A stretch of DNA of 64,000 nt from Daucus carota subsp. sativus (GCF_001625215.2 NC_030387.2:29287606-29351605), one strand, 5' to 3'. Shown: positions 21,063 through 33,600, numbered from the stretch's first letter. A program made the numbers and translations. The notes: generated by a model from the sequence alone, not told the origin.

Positions 21063-21550
21063 TGTTGGTTATTTTAGTGTAAATTGAATTAACTAGTTGA
21101 TCAATGTAATCATAATATTACATCGAACAAGTCAGGAGAGTACGGAGTGTATGCTTAGTTCGAGTTTATTATGATTATTAGTGCTTATGAGGCATGTTCA
21201 TTGGCATTAGACACATCTATTGGAAAAGAAGTGTCTATTGGCATTGGATTTGTCCATTGACATTAGACACATTTATTGGGATAAGATGTGTCTATTGCCA
21301 TTAGACAAATCTATTTGGATTAAGACGTGTCTATTGTCAAAAGACACATCCGTTGACATCTATATATAGATGTTGCATTGATCATTTCAAGATAGATGGT
21401 TCATTTGAAATACACAACAATACACATTCTCTCTTCTTGCAGAATTTCTGACTTTATCCGATTGAATTATTTGGTGAACCACAAATAACTTCAATCTGAA
21501 AGTGTTCACACGACTTCAGAAAAATCCAAGTTACAACCAAATCTACAACA
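21063..21550 (+). repeat. 3' LTR of the copia element
   Basis: 488 bp, matching the 5' LTR throughout by eye. It is preceded by the purine-rich tract and followed directly by the GGAAG duplication. Confidence 0.95.
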
Positions 21551-21858
21551 GGAAGTACTTCACACCATACGACGATTCTCCACCTTCCTTCGAGTAACTT
21601 CATACTCAAGTTCATATATAAAAAGCTTGAGCAACAATAGCCATATCCTCAAGTTTGTTGAACCACAATCTGGCAGTAGTCATAGTTAAATTCTAGGCAT
21701 GAGCATCGTCCAAGAGAGCGCCAATCAATTCAAATCTGTCACGCAGTGTCTCCAAATCTCCGTGAAGTTTCCAGACCTGAATCACTTGATTACTTGCAAG
21801 TGAAACTAAGCTTTCAGACCAGTCCAGCAGCAAGATCACCTACAATTGCTTCGGCCAT
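21551..21858 (-). pseudogene. CNL-B, 5' (CC) part
   Basis: The minus strand from the CAT at 21856-21858 keeps the CC domain of a CNL (MAEAIVGDLAAGL-like start, then the ESKLLARN...EDMAIVA region) in a degraded state, with stops and small indels (for example around 21617-21640). At 21563-21566 it changes from CC sequence (NRRxV/KVENRR region) to LRR sequence (the residues before PPLGHL). The joint shares 'acc' with both parents, so a microhomology deletion removed NB-ARC and part of the LRR. The copia element then landed ~15 bp away. Confidence 0.75.
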
Positions 21859-22824
21859 CGTTCTTGATTATTTTTTATCATTAATGGTTGTAATGTCTAC
21901 TTTGAGGAGCCACACCCACCTGAATGGGGGACACATTGTGTAAAAATTTTCGTTGCAAATTTTGTTTGTTTGCAAAATTACAAATTTTAGGCGGAGTTTT
22001 CTTGTATGGACGTTCAGGCTTGATGATCTCCACCAATTTGCTTTGGCACAGAGTTATGTAATAATGGGTAAAGGCCTAACATACCTGCTTTTCTCGGTGT
22101 TCCAATAATCCTTGATTAATTCTTATAAAATATTTTTTCAAGTTATCGATTACATTCTGATTTGATTAAAAATCTTTAATTTATCAAAAGATATCCGACA
22201 CATGCTGAATAAATAGGTCAACAGAATTAGTTTTGATTTCCGGTCTCTAGACCCATGTGATTTTTTCCAAATAAAAGTTAGCGAAATACCTGTTGGCCGA
22301 AAAGCCAGCTCCAAATACCAACCAAAATGCATTTAAAAGTCATTCGTCTCTGACAACCGTGTCTCCAAATCTTCATGAAGTGTCCAAACCTGAACCACTT
22401 CAGTAGTTACCAAATAACTTCATTACTTGCAACAAAGACTCAACTTGATTAGTGATGAAAGAACAATGTGACTTACAGAACCATGTTTACAGTTCACAAA
22501 AATAGAGGCCTTCATCTTTGTGCAACTTGGATGCCAGCTTAAAGATGTTTAATGTTATATTACAGAAGGTATACTTCCTCTCTTTTCTCTGCTTTTATGT
22601 AAATTTAGCAGGACTAATACATGTTAGGAGTTTCCGATAAGCGCAATAAAATTGTTAGTCTCGCACAATGGTATTATAATCAGTAAAAATGTTTGTGGAG
22701 TTCATGATAAGTGTAATGAAACTGCTAGTCTAGGCATCAATCCCTTATGCAACAAACATGCCAGTGAGAGAACTTATCATGAAAATTAACTGTACAGAAA
22801 CAGAGGGGATACATTTGATGTAGT
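21859..22824. other. Spacer with a second tiny CC relic
   Basis: At about 22355-22440 the minus strand again matches the CC stretch VVQVWTLHEDLET, an isolated ~28-codon CNL scrap. Elsewhere nothing coding was recognised. Two similar 'ggagttt/ttcatgataagtgtaatgaaa' phrases near 22630 and 22697 form a short imperfect direct repeat. Confidence 0.5.
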
Positions 22825-25800
22825 CTAGGAATCTATATTTGGAATCTGCTGAATCCCATTCCCCTTCCAACATCTCACTTCTAGAATAGGACACCCAAAT
22901 ATAAGGTAGTTTAGAGCACTTGACTCTTCAACTACATTGATACTCATTAGATCAGCGCAATTGACCACTTTTAAATATTCAGTAGCGACACCAAGGGTTA
23001 TGCTCGTCAATCCCTGGCAGTCATATAGGTTCAAAGTTGTCAAAGACGGAGAATTGTTCAAGAGCTTGTTAATTACAGAGTCCATATTTATGTAAGAAGA
23101 AGAAGAGGCTCCTCCCCTGTTACTGATATCACTCAGACGTAGATGTGTGAGAGAGTGAATCTTTCTGCTCATTGTTTCTAGTATCACGCCGCTGTCCAAA
23201 TTTGATATTCCCAACTCCTTTAATGATGGAAAACAACTACTTGAGATCCTTGTCAACTTTGAACATCTCTTAATATCTAACACCTCAAGTTTAGGAAACG
23301 ATACGAACCTAGTTTGGTCTTCAGTACTAGTTACTGGTTCTAGCCACTCTTCTAGCCTTGTCAGCCCTCGCAGTATTAGTTTTGTCAATGATGGATACAG
23401 GGTTCTAACCAGGTTTGTGGCTTGATCAAAATTGCTCTTGATAACCCTCAAATTATCCATCCCTACTATCTTCATCTCCCTCAGTTTAGGAAGGTGTCCC
23501 AGTTGTGGAAATTCTTCACATCTGTTGGCGTTTCTCAATGTGATTTTCACCAAATTGTCCATCATTGTAATCCAAGATGCAAATTTTTTCGCCATGAAGT
23601 TGTCAATCGTCAATTCTTTCAGGTACGTGTGAGGTTCTAAACCTTTCATCACATCTTCATAGTTAAATTCTTTGTCCTCCCTTTCATTTTCATTGTTGCT
23701 CCAGTCTAATAGTAAATGCTGAATACGAGGCTTTTGACAAAGTTTTGCCTTACTCGCTTCTTCCATATTAACCACGTGCCTCAGATCGTAGAGTTTAAGG
23801 TTACCTCTAAGATTTTTCAGCCCTCCTAGTTGTCCAACTAGACAATTTTGGTCTCTACTGACAACAAAATGAGGAAGCGTTTGAAGACAAATTAACCTCT
23901 CTATTCCAATAAACATGCATCTTCTAGGATTGTTGTCTGCAAATTTATTCTCGACAAAGAGATGTCTTAGGTTAAGAAGGTTGCAAGCCTTCTTTGGAAG
24001 CTCATGTAAAGCTGAAATTCTTAGAGTCTGCAAGTTGTAGAGTCTTGAGATGTAATCTGGCAATTTATAACTCTTGCACCCGAGAGAATTTGAGATATCG
24101 AGATGCTTAAGGTATTTCAAATTCCCTATCGAACTTGGCAACTCATTAGAAAATGACTTTAGAACCAGCACTCTCGAGTGTTTGAGGTTGGGTAAGAGGA
24201 CACTGATAATACTAGCCTGTGAGTATAGTGATTGTACTGTATAAAAGTAGGCCTTGTAGATATTTGGTTTTATATCCTCAAACCCCTCCAGCCTTACATA
24301 AATTGCCTGAGAAAGCTGGTTAGAATCCTGACTTGGTGTTACGGTTTGGGAGTGATTAGTTGACACATCTACAGCAAGATCATGCACAAGATCATGCATT
24401 TTGCAACAGGTGATATTGCCATATTCATCCGTTTCCACGTCTTGTAACAAAGAATTCGACAACAAAATGTTGAAGTATTCACTGCCTATGTCCTCCATCA
24501 GCAAACTGGTATCTCTAGGAGGCAAAAGGAATCCTAATGCCATCCATATATGTACCATTTCATCTTTATATATAAGAGAATCCTTTGAAAGAACAGAAAA
24601 TATGCAAAACATCTTTTCAATGATGAATATATGGTAAATTGTCATATGACAACCTCAAGGATGATAATACCCCTTTTGATCATTTCCATACTTCACTGTT
24701 TAAGATCAACAGCCACTCTTCCTCCGACTTCTTTGAGTACAATAAACCCCCTAATGTTTTTATTGCCAGAGGCAGGCCGCCACACCTTTCCACCATTCTT
24801 CTTCCCAAGTCTACGAATTCCCTGGTCTCTAAAACTCCTCCATGTGTAAATGCTCTTTGCTTGAATAGTGCCCAACTATATTCTTCTGAAAGTTTTTCAA
24901 CCCTATAACAAACAGAACATTGCATGGCATCGATGACTTCCTGGTTACGCGTGGTCACTAGAATGCTGCTTCCTTTGGCACAACCAACTCCAAGCAAAGA
25001 ATTCATCAAGCTATCCCACTTATCTGCTTTCTCATTCCATACATCATCCAGTACAAGTAAAACCTTTACCCCCTTTAGATGTTTTTGAAGATTTTTGATC
25101 ACTGCTTCGGTGTTATCCAACACTGAAGTGGTTAAAGTAAGCGATCCTACCATCTGATTCAAAATCTTCATAAAATCAAAATCATCTGATACAGTAACCC
25201 ATATCCTCTTTGGAAATATATTGATCACAACATCTTTATTGTAAACCATGCGAGCAAGAGTTGTCTTACCTTGACCCCCCATCCCTGCTACAGCAACGAC
25301 CAGTAAATCCTCATCATGAATTTCAGACAAGACATGAACTAAATTTGATACATCTTCATCTCTTCCGACTACTTGTGTCTCGTCTTCAAAGGGCGCGGTG
25401 TGACGGATCCCTCTCACTTGTACAGTTGCACTCAATTGTGCTATGGGTTGCAGTCCAAGATCTGCCGCCCATTTAAAAATCTTGTCAAAGGATTTATGAA
25501 TAGTCTTGATCTTATTAGCCGCCTTAAAACGATTTAATATGTTGTTTTAGGAAGGAACAAAGAAGTCCCTTCCCCTGTTATGATTTTCCACCTTTTGTCG
25601 AGTAACTTCATAAGCCAGCTGATCCATAAAAACATCAGCAACATGTGCCACAGCTTTGAGTTTGCTGAACCAGGTTTGGACAGAAAACATATCTAGTTTC
25701 TTGGTATAAGTATCTGACAGGAGAGCATCGATAGATTACAGCCTTTCGCGCAGTGTTAATAGATCTTCAGAAAGATTCCAGGCCTGAATAACTTCTTCAG

Positions 25801-25864
25801 TAGCAAGTGAAATAAGCTTGCGAACCAGTCCGCTGGCTAGATCAGCTACAAATGCATCAGCCAT
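22825..25864 (-). pseudogene. CNL-C: near full-length CNL pseudogene
   Basis: Homology runs from MADAFVADLASGL (ATG at 25864) through CC, NB-ARC ([34 protein letters not shown]) and LRR to a stop at 22825. Against its sisters CNL-E and CNL-H it carries several lesions. There are two stops in the CC region (about 25735 and 25547), a 3-base insertion near 24682 that makes TGA after SEVWK, and a 2-base insertion near 24630 that shifts frame. Two long frames remain (24680-25435 for NB, 22825-24645 for NB end plus LRR). The LRR is shorter than in CNL-A and its end (RCWKGNGIQQIPNIDS) lacks the [10 protein letters not shown] signature. It is paired with NPF2 upstream. Confidence 0.85.
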
Positions 25865-26543
25865 GCTTTTATCAATTTCAGTTACCTGATTATATCATGA
25901 ATATTTGCATGTTAAAAGATTAGTATTTGGGTAGTAATGGAGTCTTCTTCAACTTTGGGCTATCAAAAGTCAGATGTAATAGTATTATTGAATTCTTTAT
26001 GCCCTCTTTGTCACAACTTTAAGCTACCATGTCCTGTGGATGGTGAGTTGAATAGAAATTTATCAAGTGGGGGAAGCTGAGGGCAAAGAAAGCCAATCCA
26101 GCTAAAAGTCAATAGCCTCCTAGAAGATGGCATCTTTACTCTTTACATGCCAGGTGATGATCTTCAACTAAATCTATATTTATATTCATTTATTTTATCG
26201 AATTCAGATTAGATTAATATTGGATTTTTTACGGGCCGATCCGAATCCGTCAGAGACGACACGGATCTCGAACTCCACTATGTATAATTTATTTTATTTT
26301 AAAGAAAATTGACTTGTTATAAAATTATAAAAGACCATTTATCGTTTACAATTGAACAAAATTTAAACCAAAAAATATTTAAAAAGAAAAAAATAAATGT
26401 AAATCGACGGTCAATATTGATTCGAGAATATAAATGAAAAAGAAACATGAAAATAGAGAATGTAAAATCTCGATAAGATTATTTTGGAGCAAGTCTATCG
26501 TCCTAATATAAAAAAAATGTTTGATACCCAGACGACAGAAAAC
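25865..26543. other. CNL-C upstream and NPF2 downstream flank
   Basis: The stretch is duplicated almost in full at 37826-38487 and, shortened, at 61837-62310. It therefore belongs to the CNL-NPF duplication unit. It should hold the CNL-C promoter and the NPF2 terminator region. No coding frame was recognised. Confidence 0.55.
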
Positions 26544-26546
26544 TTA

Positions 26547-27010
26547 CATGGGTGTATTCGATTGGGATTTTAATGCATTGTTTTTAGTCTATGGATTTTA
26601 ATGGATTGTATCAGATTTTGATTTTTTGCGGATTCTTGATGAAATGTCGCAGAGTTGATAGGATTTAGGTACAATGCTTCAAAATCCCATTGAATTTGGT
26701 GGGATTTCAAAAAACTTAAAATACACTGAAGAATGCCACAAAATCCATCATTTTATGAAATGAAATAAAATCCATCAGCATTTGAATACCATCAGATTTT
26801 AATGGATTTTAAACAATCCCAATTGAATACCATCGGATTTTAAAGTATAATTTAAAATCCCAATTGAATACCACTAGATTTTGTAGCATAGTTTAAAATC
26901 CCAATTGAATACCTCAAGATTTTAATGGATTTCAAACAATCCCAATCGAATACCCTCGGATTTCATGAATGCAAAAAAATGCTTTAAAATCTCAATCCAA
27001 TACACCCCTC
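26547..27010. repeat. Tourist-like (PIF/Harbinger) MITE, 464 bp
   Basis: The ends GGGTGTATTCGATTGGGATT and AATCTCAATCCAATACACCC are inverted copies. The interior is built of repeated 'aatcccaattgaatacca' units. The flanks are TTA (26544-26546 and 27011-27013). The NPF3 counterpart reads straight through with a single TTA, which gives an exact empty site. A 3-bp TTA duplication fits the PIF/Harbinger superfamily. Confidence 0.85.
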
Positions 27011-27050
27011 TTAGTTTCTCTTATTTTCATCTTTGTTGAAAAAGTACTTA

Positions 27051-29234
27051 CTACATTATTACATCTTTGAAGAAAGCATTTGTATCAGAAGTATCCTTGA
27101 CATTTTCCAACTCCATTGTAGCATCATCTTGTTCTTTGTTGTAAACAAAAAAGTTTGCAGCCAGAAGAAAAAACAAGAGGTTAATAAAGCTCAGAACAGC
27201 ATAAAATGCGTAGAAATAGTCCAAGCGAGACACATTCAAGTTGTCCAAAATCCAGCCCTTGTGACCATCCCTCTTAGTGAAATCAGACACAGTTGTTAGA
27301 ATAAAACTGCTTAGAAAATTCCCCATACTCAAGCTAGTTGTATAATAGGCTGTGCCCAAGCTTTTCATACTTTTTGGAGCTTGATCATAGAAGAATTCAA
27401 GTCTCCCCACTTCCCAAAATGTGTCAGCAACCCCCATCAGAGCATACTGAGGAAGTAATATGAAAATGCTGAGCGGAACGATTTGATTTTTCTTTGTAAT
27501 GCCGTGATCTTTAATGACGTTTAACCGCTTCCTTTCACAAACTGAAGCAATGATCATGATGATGACATGCATTACTAGGCCTATTCCCAATCTTTGCAGC
27601 ATTGGGATCCCTCTTGGATTTTTGGTGTAGCTTCGAAGCGTGGGAACCAGGAATTTATCATAGATCACAACAGTGATCAGCATAAAGATTGTTATGAATG
27701 CTACAAGAGATGCCGGGGGAATGCTGAAATGAGGACCTATGCTTCTAACAAGAGTGGTACCTTGCTTGATGAAGAGCGTATGTCCTTGAGCTATCAGGGT
27801 GCTAGGTAAGAATGATACTAATAAGATTGGCACCATTTTCACCATTTGTTTTGTTTCTTCAACTTCAGTCACTGTGCACAGCATCCAGTGAGGGCTCCGT
27901 CCATCCACAACAGCTGCTTTATCTAGTATTCTGTGTAAAAGAAAAAGATAATTAAAAGTCGTACTCATAACACAAGACTCCTGTAAAGGAAACAGAGAAC
28001 CATAAACCTCTTCTTTGATAAAAAAAAAAAAAAATGACATTAGTAAAGGAGAGTGTTCAATTCTATACTTTCCAGGTTTGGAATATTCATCCAAATTCAA
28101 CTCATGTAGTTCTTTTGGATCATCCGGGACAACCACATCCCATTTTCTAATAGTGGCTATAAGAACTCTAGCCATCTTGGTCAATGGGCTCCCAGATGCA
28201 GGTTGGTGCCTATAATAAGGCGAGCCTGCTAGAAACACCAATATTGATAAAAAGAGTCCGATTGTTGGAAGACCATATCCAAGTCCCCAGCCTGCATGAT
28301 CTTGTATATAGACTAGGAAAGTGCTGGCAAAAAGTGTGCCGAAGAAGATACTAAAGACCCACCAATTAAAGAATGATATTTTCTGGGTTTTTTCTGTTGG
28401 CTCAAATTCATCAAACTGATCTGCACCCATTGTTGAGATGTTGGGCTTTGTCCCTCCAGTTCCAAGTGCAATTATGTACAATGCACAGTAGAAAATACCC
28501 ACTTGAAAAGGTGAAGCTTGCTTGTCACAGTCCACGTCTTTTATACTGTCACCGCATGATGGTGGCCGGAGAGATTTTAATGAAACTACTAGTGTCAGCA
28601 AGGACATGCCCTGTTGCACAACAAATATCTGAGCCCAAGCAAAGCAATCAAAACATATAGTCAAGATCACAGATATATGTGAAACTCGCGAACAATTTTA
28701 TGTTTTCATACCCCAAGATAGATGAAGGCTGAAACGATGAAAGTCCAGTAACGGCCAAGATGAGCATCCGCGATGTAGGCACCTAGAATGGGTGTCAGCC
28801 AGACAGTGCCAACCCAGTTGGTGACATTGTTTGAAGACTTCACGGTGCCTTCATGTAATTTTCTTGTGAGATACAGCACTAGATTTGTTGATATTCCATA
28901 AAATGCCATCCTCTCAAATGCTTCATACCCTTCAAAATCATTCATTATACGGAATAAATTAGAAAATCAAACCAAAATTTATTTTCTTCACCTTGATACA
29001 AAATAGTACATGAGTTGAATGTGGTAAATGTTCCATTGGATGACATCAGAATTATCAAAAGAAGCAATAGAATCTTGTTGACATACCTACAATGAAGGAG
29101 GTTGCTCTCCATCTCCCTGTGTTTGATCTTAACACAGGATTACCCATGAGGTCAACTGTTCCATCTTTGGTGTACTCATCATCCCCTCTCGTCTTGCCAT
29201 TCTCTTCGACTACTCTTTCCATTGTCATTGTCAT
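27051..29234 (-). CDS. NPF2: intact NPF5 (PTR3-like) proton-coupled transporter
   Basis: Four exons: 29234-29087, 28929-28712, 28610-28039 and 27930-27051. They total 1818 bases (605 aa plus stop), the usual NPF length, with GT-AG introns and kept phase. NPF proteins are 12-helix major-facilitator carriers that couple proton flow to nitrate, di/tripeptide, hormone or other substrate uptake. The sequence shows the EXXER proton-coupling motif (EAFERM), GTGGTKPNISTMGADQF after helix 5, TEVEETKQM in the long central loop, and the FFYDQAPKSMKSLGTAYYTT block. Wording matches Arabidopsis NPF5.2/PTR3 best (DEYTKDGTVDL; VKSSNNVTNWVGT). The ATG was chosen as the first in MTMTMERV; upstream extension has no ATG. 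The exon 3 donor follows AAT instead of AAG and a 16-T tract lies just inside intron 3, so splicing there may be weak. Confidence 0.9.
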
Positions 29235-29925
29235 CTCCCTGTGTTTGATCTGAACACAGTTCAACGTGCAGCTCGAGTTTATACTAGACAACCTCTGTCT
29301 ACCTGCATATACAGTTAGCTACAAATGAAATGGTGGATAATAATTAAATCACTAACAGACTAAGACTGAAGTCAGTTTTTATATCTGAAATTCAACCCTT
29401 TTCTTATCTAAAATATTCATGCTGGTAAAAGAACAAATACAAGTGTCCAAGTAAATGAATATAGACGCCACTTCTTAGTTTTTTCTAGTAATATACAAAT
29501 GCAGCTGCTAATATTTTAGTTAGCATCAAAATGTTCAAGTATGAAGAATATCTGGGGCAAGACGGCTACCAACGTTAATTTGCCGACTGATCCCCGCATA
29601 AGTGACAAATATTCATGTCTATATAGGTAACAATTTGAAAGCTTAGTAGCCGACCTCATCATAGGATCAGTAAGTACATCGCTCACTTGTCTTCTTCTTC
29701 TTCTCTCTTTTCTTTTTGCCGACTTGTTAATGGAACTTATCAGTTATTAGTACATCGCTCACTTATTTATCTTTTTTCGCTAAGCAGCTCAATACTTATT
29801 GAACTTCTATTTATCTTTTTTCGCTAAGCAGCTCAATATTTATTGAACCTCTATTCTGCTTCCTCTCCGTTCACTCATTAAGCCTTAAAGTCATTTGTGA
29901 AACAACTACCACCGATAAGCTAATA
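29235..29925 (-). promoter_or_regulatory. NPF2 upstream region
   Basis: This block is homologous to the NPF1 upstream block, with three GCCGAC (DRE/CRT-core) sites at about 29581, 29649 and 29718. A TATAAAAA-like stretch lies on the minus strand near 29378. A ~45-bp unit (ttatctttttttcgctaagcagctcaat...) is tandemly repeated near 29765-29845. Regulation by AP2/ERF factors is inferred only. Confidence 0.45.
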
Positions 29926-30181
29926 CTCCCTCCATCCCAATTCTTTTGTCCTGTTTGATGTTTTGTGGACAAATTGACTCAATTTTGACTGAAATTGACA
30001 TATATTAAATAATTGAAAAAAATTATAAAAAATATATTATTAGAATCTACATTTATTCTACTTTAAGATGTATTTTTCAATTACTAGAAATCATATAAGG
30101 ATAATTATTCATTAACGATCAAAGTTGGGTCAATTTGACCACAAAAAATCAAACAAGACAAAAGAAGTTGGTAGGACGGAT
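29926..30181. repeat. Stowaway-like MITE
   Basis: It starts TA|CTCCCTCCATCCCAATTC and ends with the diverged inverted counterpart GAAGTTGGTAGGACGGA. Internally, AATTGACTCAATTTTGACT mirrors AAAGTTGGGTCAATTTGACC. TA flank and CTCCCTCC end are typical of Tc1/mariner Stowaway elements. The right tip is eroded. Confidence 0.7.
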
Positions 30182-30699
30182 TTTGTAGAGTTTGTTTTTG
30201 TCATTATAGTGTTACCACCCGTATTTTCTTACAATTTTGTAAATGACAGGTTTTTGAATTAAATCTTGTATTAGTATGAATTTGATTAATAATATTAATA
30301 TGAACTCTTTATTTATTTGAATTCTAAAACATGACAAATTTTTATAAACTTGTTTTATAAATTAAATTGTTTGAGTTTTAAAAACTAAAAACAAATTAAC
30401 AATTCTATTGAAGGTACAAGTGTGACATTACATAAAAGTTCTAATAAAATAATTGTACTTCTTAAATAAAATATATATAAGTTTCGTCATTCAATATTTG
30501 GAACGGGGAAAGCAAAGGTGGTACCATTATTCATCGGTGCTAGTGAAAAGGGCCGCACTCCTGCAGTATCTTTGGATCATAAAGGATGCTCTTCAGAAGT
30601 CCACATCTCATTATCACTGATTTAACAAATTCAAATATTTCAGGTGAAGCAATAAAAATGAAGACAGAGATAAGTTAGTACTAACAGAGAGTGATAAGT
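30182..30699. other. 3' flank of CNL-D
   Basis: From about 30490 it matches the 3' flanks of CNL-A and CNL-G (the 'ttcatcggtgctag' block). The rest is AT-rich with no gene seen. Confidence 0.45.
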
Positions 30700-33600
30700 T
30701 TACCATCTGATAATCGGAATATGTTGAATCTTGAACCATTCTGGCCCACTCTCTTTCCTGTATCTTTCTTTCAGAATTGGACACTCACTTATGCGTAGAA
30801 ATCGGAGGCAATGAGATTCATCAAACAGAGACACTCTCTCCAAATCCTTACAATTCTGAATAGATAAGTCCGCAAGAGATGGAAGCTTCGCTATTGACAG
30901 GACAAGATCTTTCATACCTCCGAAATCACATATAAATAACTCGGTCAACGCAGGGAAGGTGGAGAGCTGAAGCTGCTCAAAGAGCGCTATTGACTTTACC
31001 ATTTCCATCCCTCGCAGAGACAGCCAAACTAGGTTAGGGAATGAATGTAATGAAGAAGAGAATGGCCATGGAAATTCATCCGAGAAGGGACCTAGGCGTA
31101 AAAATCTAAGTGTGGAACTCTGAATTTGGGTGGAGATTCCATCTAGAACAGAGGAGGGGAGCCCGATTAAGTAGAGAGATTTTAGACCAGCTGATCCTTC
31201 AACTGAATTAATACTTACTAGATTCGGGCAATCATATACAGACAAGCTGTCAAGAGAGACACCAAGGGTGAGATGCTGTAAACCCTTGCAGTCACGTAGG
31301 TCTAATGAGGTCAAAGTCAGATAATTATTTTTTAATAGCACTTTGAGTATTGATTCCAAGTTTGAACAAGAAGAAGATGATGATGAATCCCCTACTCCGT
31401 CTCTGATATCATCCAGTTCTAAAGAGGTGAGTGAGCTAAGATGCATATACATAGTTTCCAGTATCATGTTGCTCTCCGAATTTCTAATACTCAATTCTCT
31501 CAAGGACGGAAAACAGCTATTCAGGTTTCTCAGTCTTGGACAATCTAAGATTTGCAACTTCTCAAGTTTAGGAAATACAATTTGGTCTTTACCCCCTTTA
31601 CTCAAAACGTCTTCCACCCATTCTTCTAGCTTTGGCAATCTCCCCAAAATGAGTTTTGTCACTGACGGATACATTGCTGTTGTGACTGCTTTTTGGGCCG
31701 GACTTAGGCCTCCACATAAATCATTTCCGATAACCTTGACATTTTCCATCTTGTCTATATATATCTCTCTCAGTTTAGGGAGGTGCCCCAGCGGTGGAAA
31801 TCCTTCGCACCTGCTGCAATCTGTCACGGAGATTGTCACCATATTGGTCATCATTGGGATCCATGACGCAAATTTCTTTCCCATAAAGTCTTTAATTTTC
31901 AATGCTTTCAGATTTGGGTGAGGTTCCAATCCTTCCAACACACCCTCATCATTGTATTCTCCTTCTTCCCTTTCATCTTCATTGTTCCTCCAATTCAACA
32001 GTAAATGTCGAAGATTGGACTTTTCACAAAGCAATGCCTTGCGTGCTTCTTCAATATTCTCCACCTCACTAAGGCCATAGAGTTCAAGTGTACCTCTAAG
32101 ATTTTTTAACATTCCTAGCTGTCCAACAAGACAGTTTTGATTTTTCTTCACAACGAAATAAGGCAGCGTTTGCAAACAAGTTAACCTCTCAATCCCAACA
32201 AACATGTATCTTTTTTGAGAATAGTCAATAACAAGATGTCTCAAGTTTATAAGTTGGCAGATGTTTTCCGGAAGCTCATGATCCCATGAAATTCTTAGAG
32301 TCTGCAAGTTGTAGAGTCTTGTAAGGTGATTCGGCAGTTTAGAGCTAGTATCGAAATCTGCCATCTCAGAGATATCTAAATGCTTAAGGTGTTTCAAATT
32401 CCCAATTAAACCAGGCAGCTCATTACGAAATGAATTTATAACCAAAACTCTTAAGTACTTGAGTTTGGGGAGCACACAGATAAATATAGTGGCCTCTACA
32501 TATAGTGCTTGTACTGTATCAAACCGTAGCTTAAACATACTTTGTTTTACATCTTTGAATCCTTCAAGCCTTACATATGTAGCCTTTGATCCTGTGTGAA
32601 CATCATGACTTGGATTTACAGTGGTAGAATAATTACTTGACACCTCTAGTGCAAGATCATGCACAAGATCATGCATCTTGCAGTTGGTAATATATCCGTA
32701 TTTATCCTCTTCCACATCTTGTAACAAAGAATTTCCCAACAGAATTTCAAAGTACTCGTTTCCAATGTCTTCCATCAAAACAGTACTATCCCCCGGAAGG
32801 AATCCTAATGCCATCCATATTTGTATCAATTTATCTTTATAAATGTCATGATCCTTTGGCATAATGGAACAATATGCAAAACATCGCTTCAAAGACGAGT
32901 AGGGTAGATTGTCATACGACAGCCTCAAGGAAGACAGTACACCTTTTGATTTCCATATTTCACTATTTTGGATTCGCAACCACTCTTCTTCACTCTTCTT
33001 TGAGTACAATAAACTCCCCAGTGTTTTAATTGCCAGAGGCAGACCACCACATCTTTCTACCATTGTTTTACCCAAGGCCACAAATGCCTCAGTCTCTAAA
33101 ACTCCTCCATTTAAAAATGCTCTTTGCTTAAACAATTCCCAACTATCTTCCTCTGTCAGTTTTTTCACCAGATAAGGATCAGAACACTGCATAGCTTCAG
33201 TCACTTCTTGCTTACGAGTGGTAACAAAAATTTTGCTGCCTCTCGCACCCCCAACTCCAAGCAAAGAATTCCTCAACTTGTCCCACTCTTCTGGTTTCTC
33301 ATTCCACACATCATCTAGCACAAGTAAAAACCTTTCGCCCTTCAGCTTTTCTTGAAGATTTTTAATCAGACCTTCCGCATTATCCAACACAGAAGGGCTG
33401 GAAGTGAGTGACACTACCATTTGATTCAAAATCATCATGAAATCAAAATCATCTGATACAGTGACCCACATCCTCTTGGGAAACATCTTGATCACAGCAT
33501 CTCTATTGTAAACCATGCGAGCAAGAGTTGTTTTTCCTTGACCCCCCATCCCGAGTATTGCATTCACCTGTATCCCCTCATCATTTGGGTTGCACAACAT

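Larger units (their letters stand above)
16016..21550 (+). mobile_element. Whole Ty1/copia LTR retrotransposon
   Basis: A 5535-bp element bounded by 488-bp direct LTRs (TG...CA ends) and flanked by the 5-bp target duplication GGAAG (16011-16015 and 21551-21555). One long gag-pol frame occupies the interior and a purine-rich tract (ATGGGGGAGGA) sits just before the 3' LTR. Protease, integrase, reverse transcriptase and RNase H come in copia order. The LTRs read as identical by eye, so the insertion is very recent. It looks whole. It lies antisense to CNL-B, which it splits. Confidence 0.97.

Noticed and set aside
22825-25864. CNL-C interpreted as an intron-containing functional gene that would skip the stops
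   Set aside because: The stops and shifts lie where intact relatives are uninterrupted. No matching GT-AG pairs were seen that would remove them while keeping NB-ARC motifs.
27594-27809. A 71-codon plus frame kept in NPF2, NPF3 and NPF4 (also at 39078-39293 and 62896-63111)
   Set aside because: It lies wholly antisense to exon 4 of a real gene, and conservation follows from that coding constraint. No plus-strand signals were seen.
31343-31921. Long plus-strand frames opposite CNL LRRs (also 5148-5717, 8986-9267 and 50530-50967)
   Set aside because: Leu/Ser-rich antisense shadows of LRR codons. They have no domain, no upstream promoter and vary freely among paralogues.
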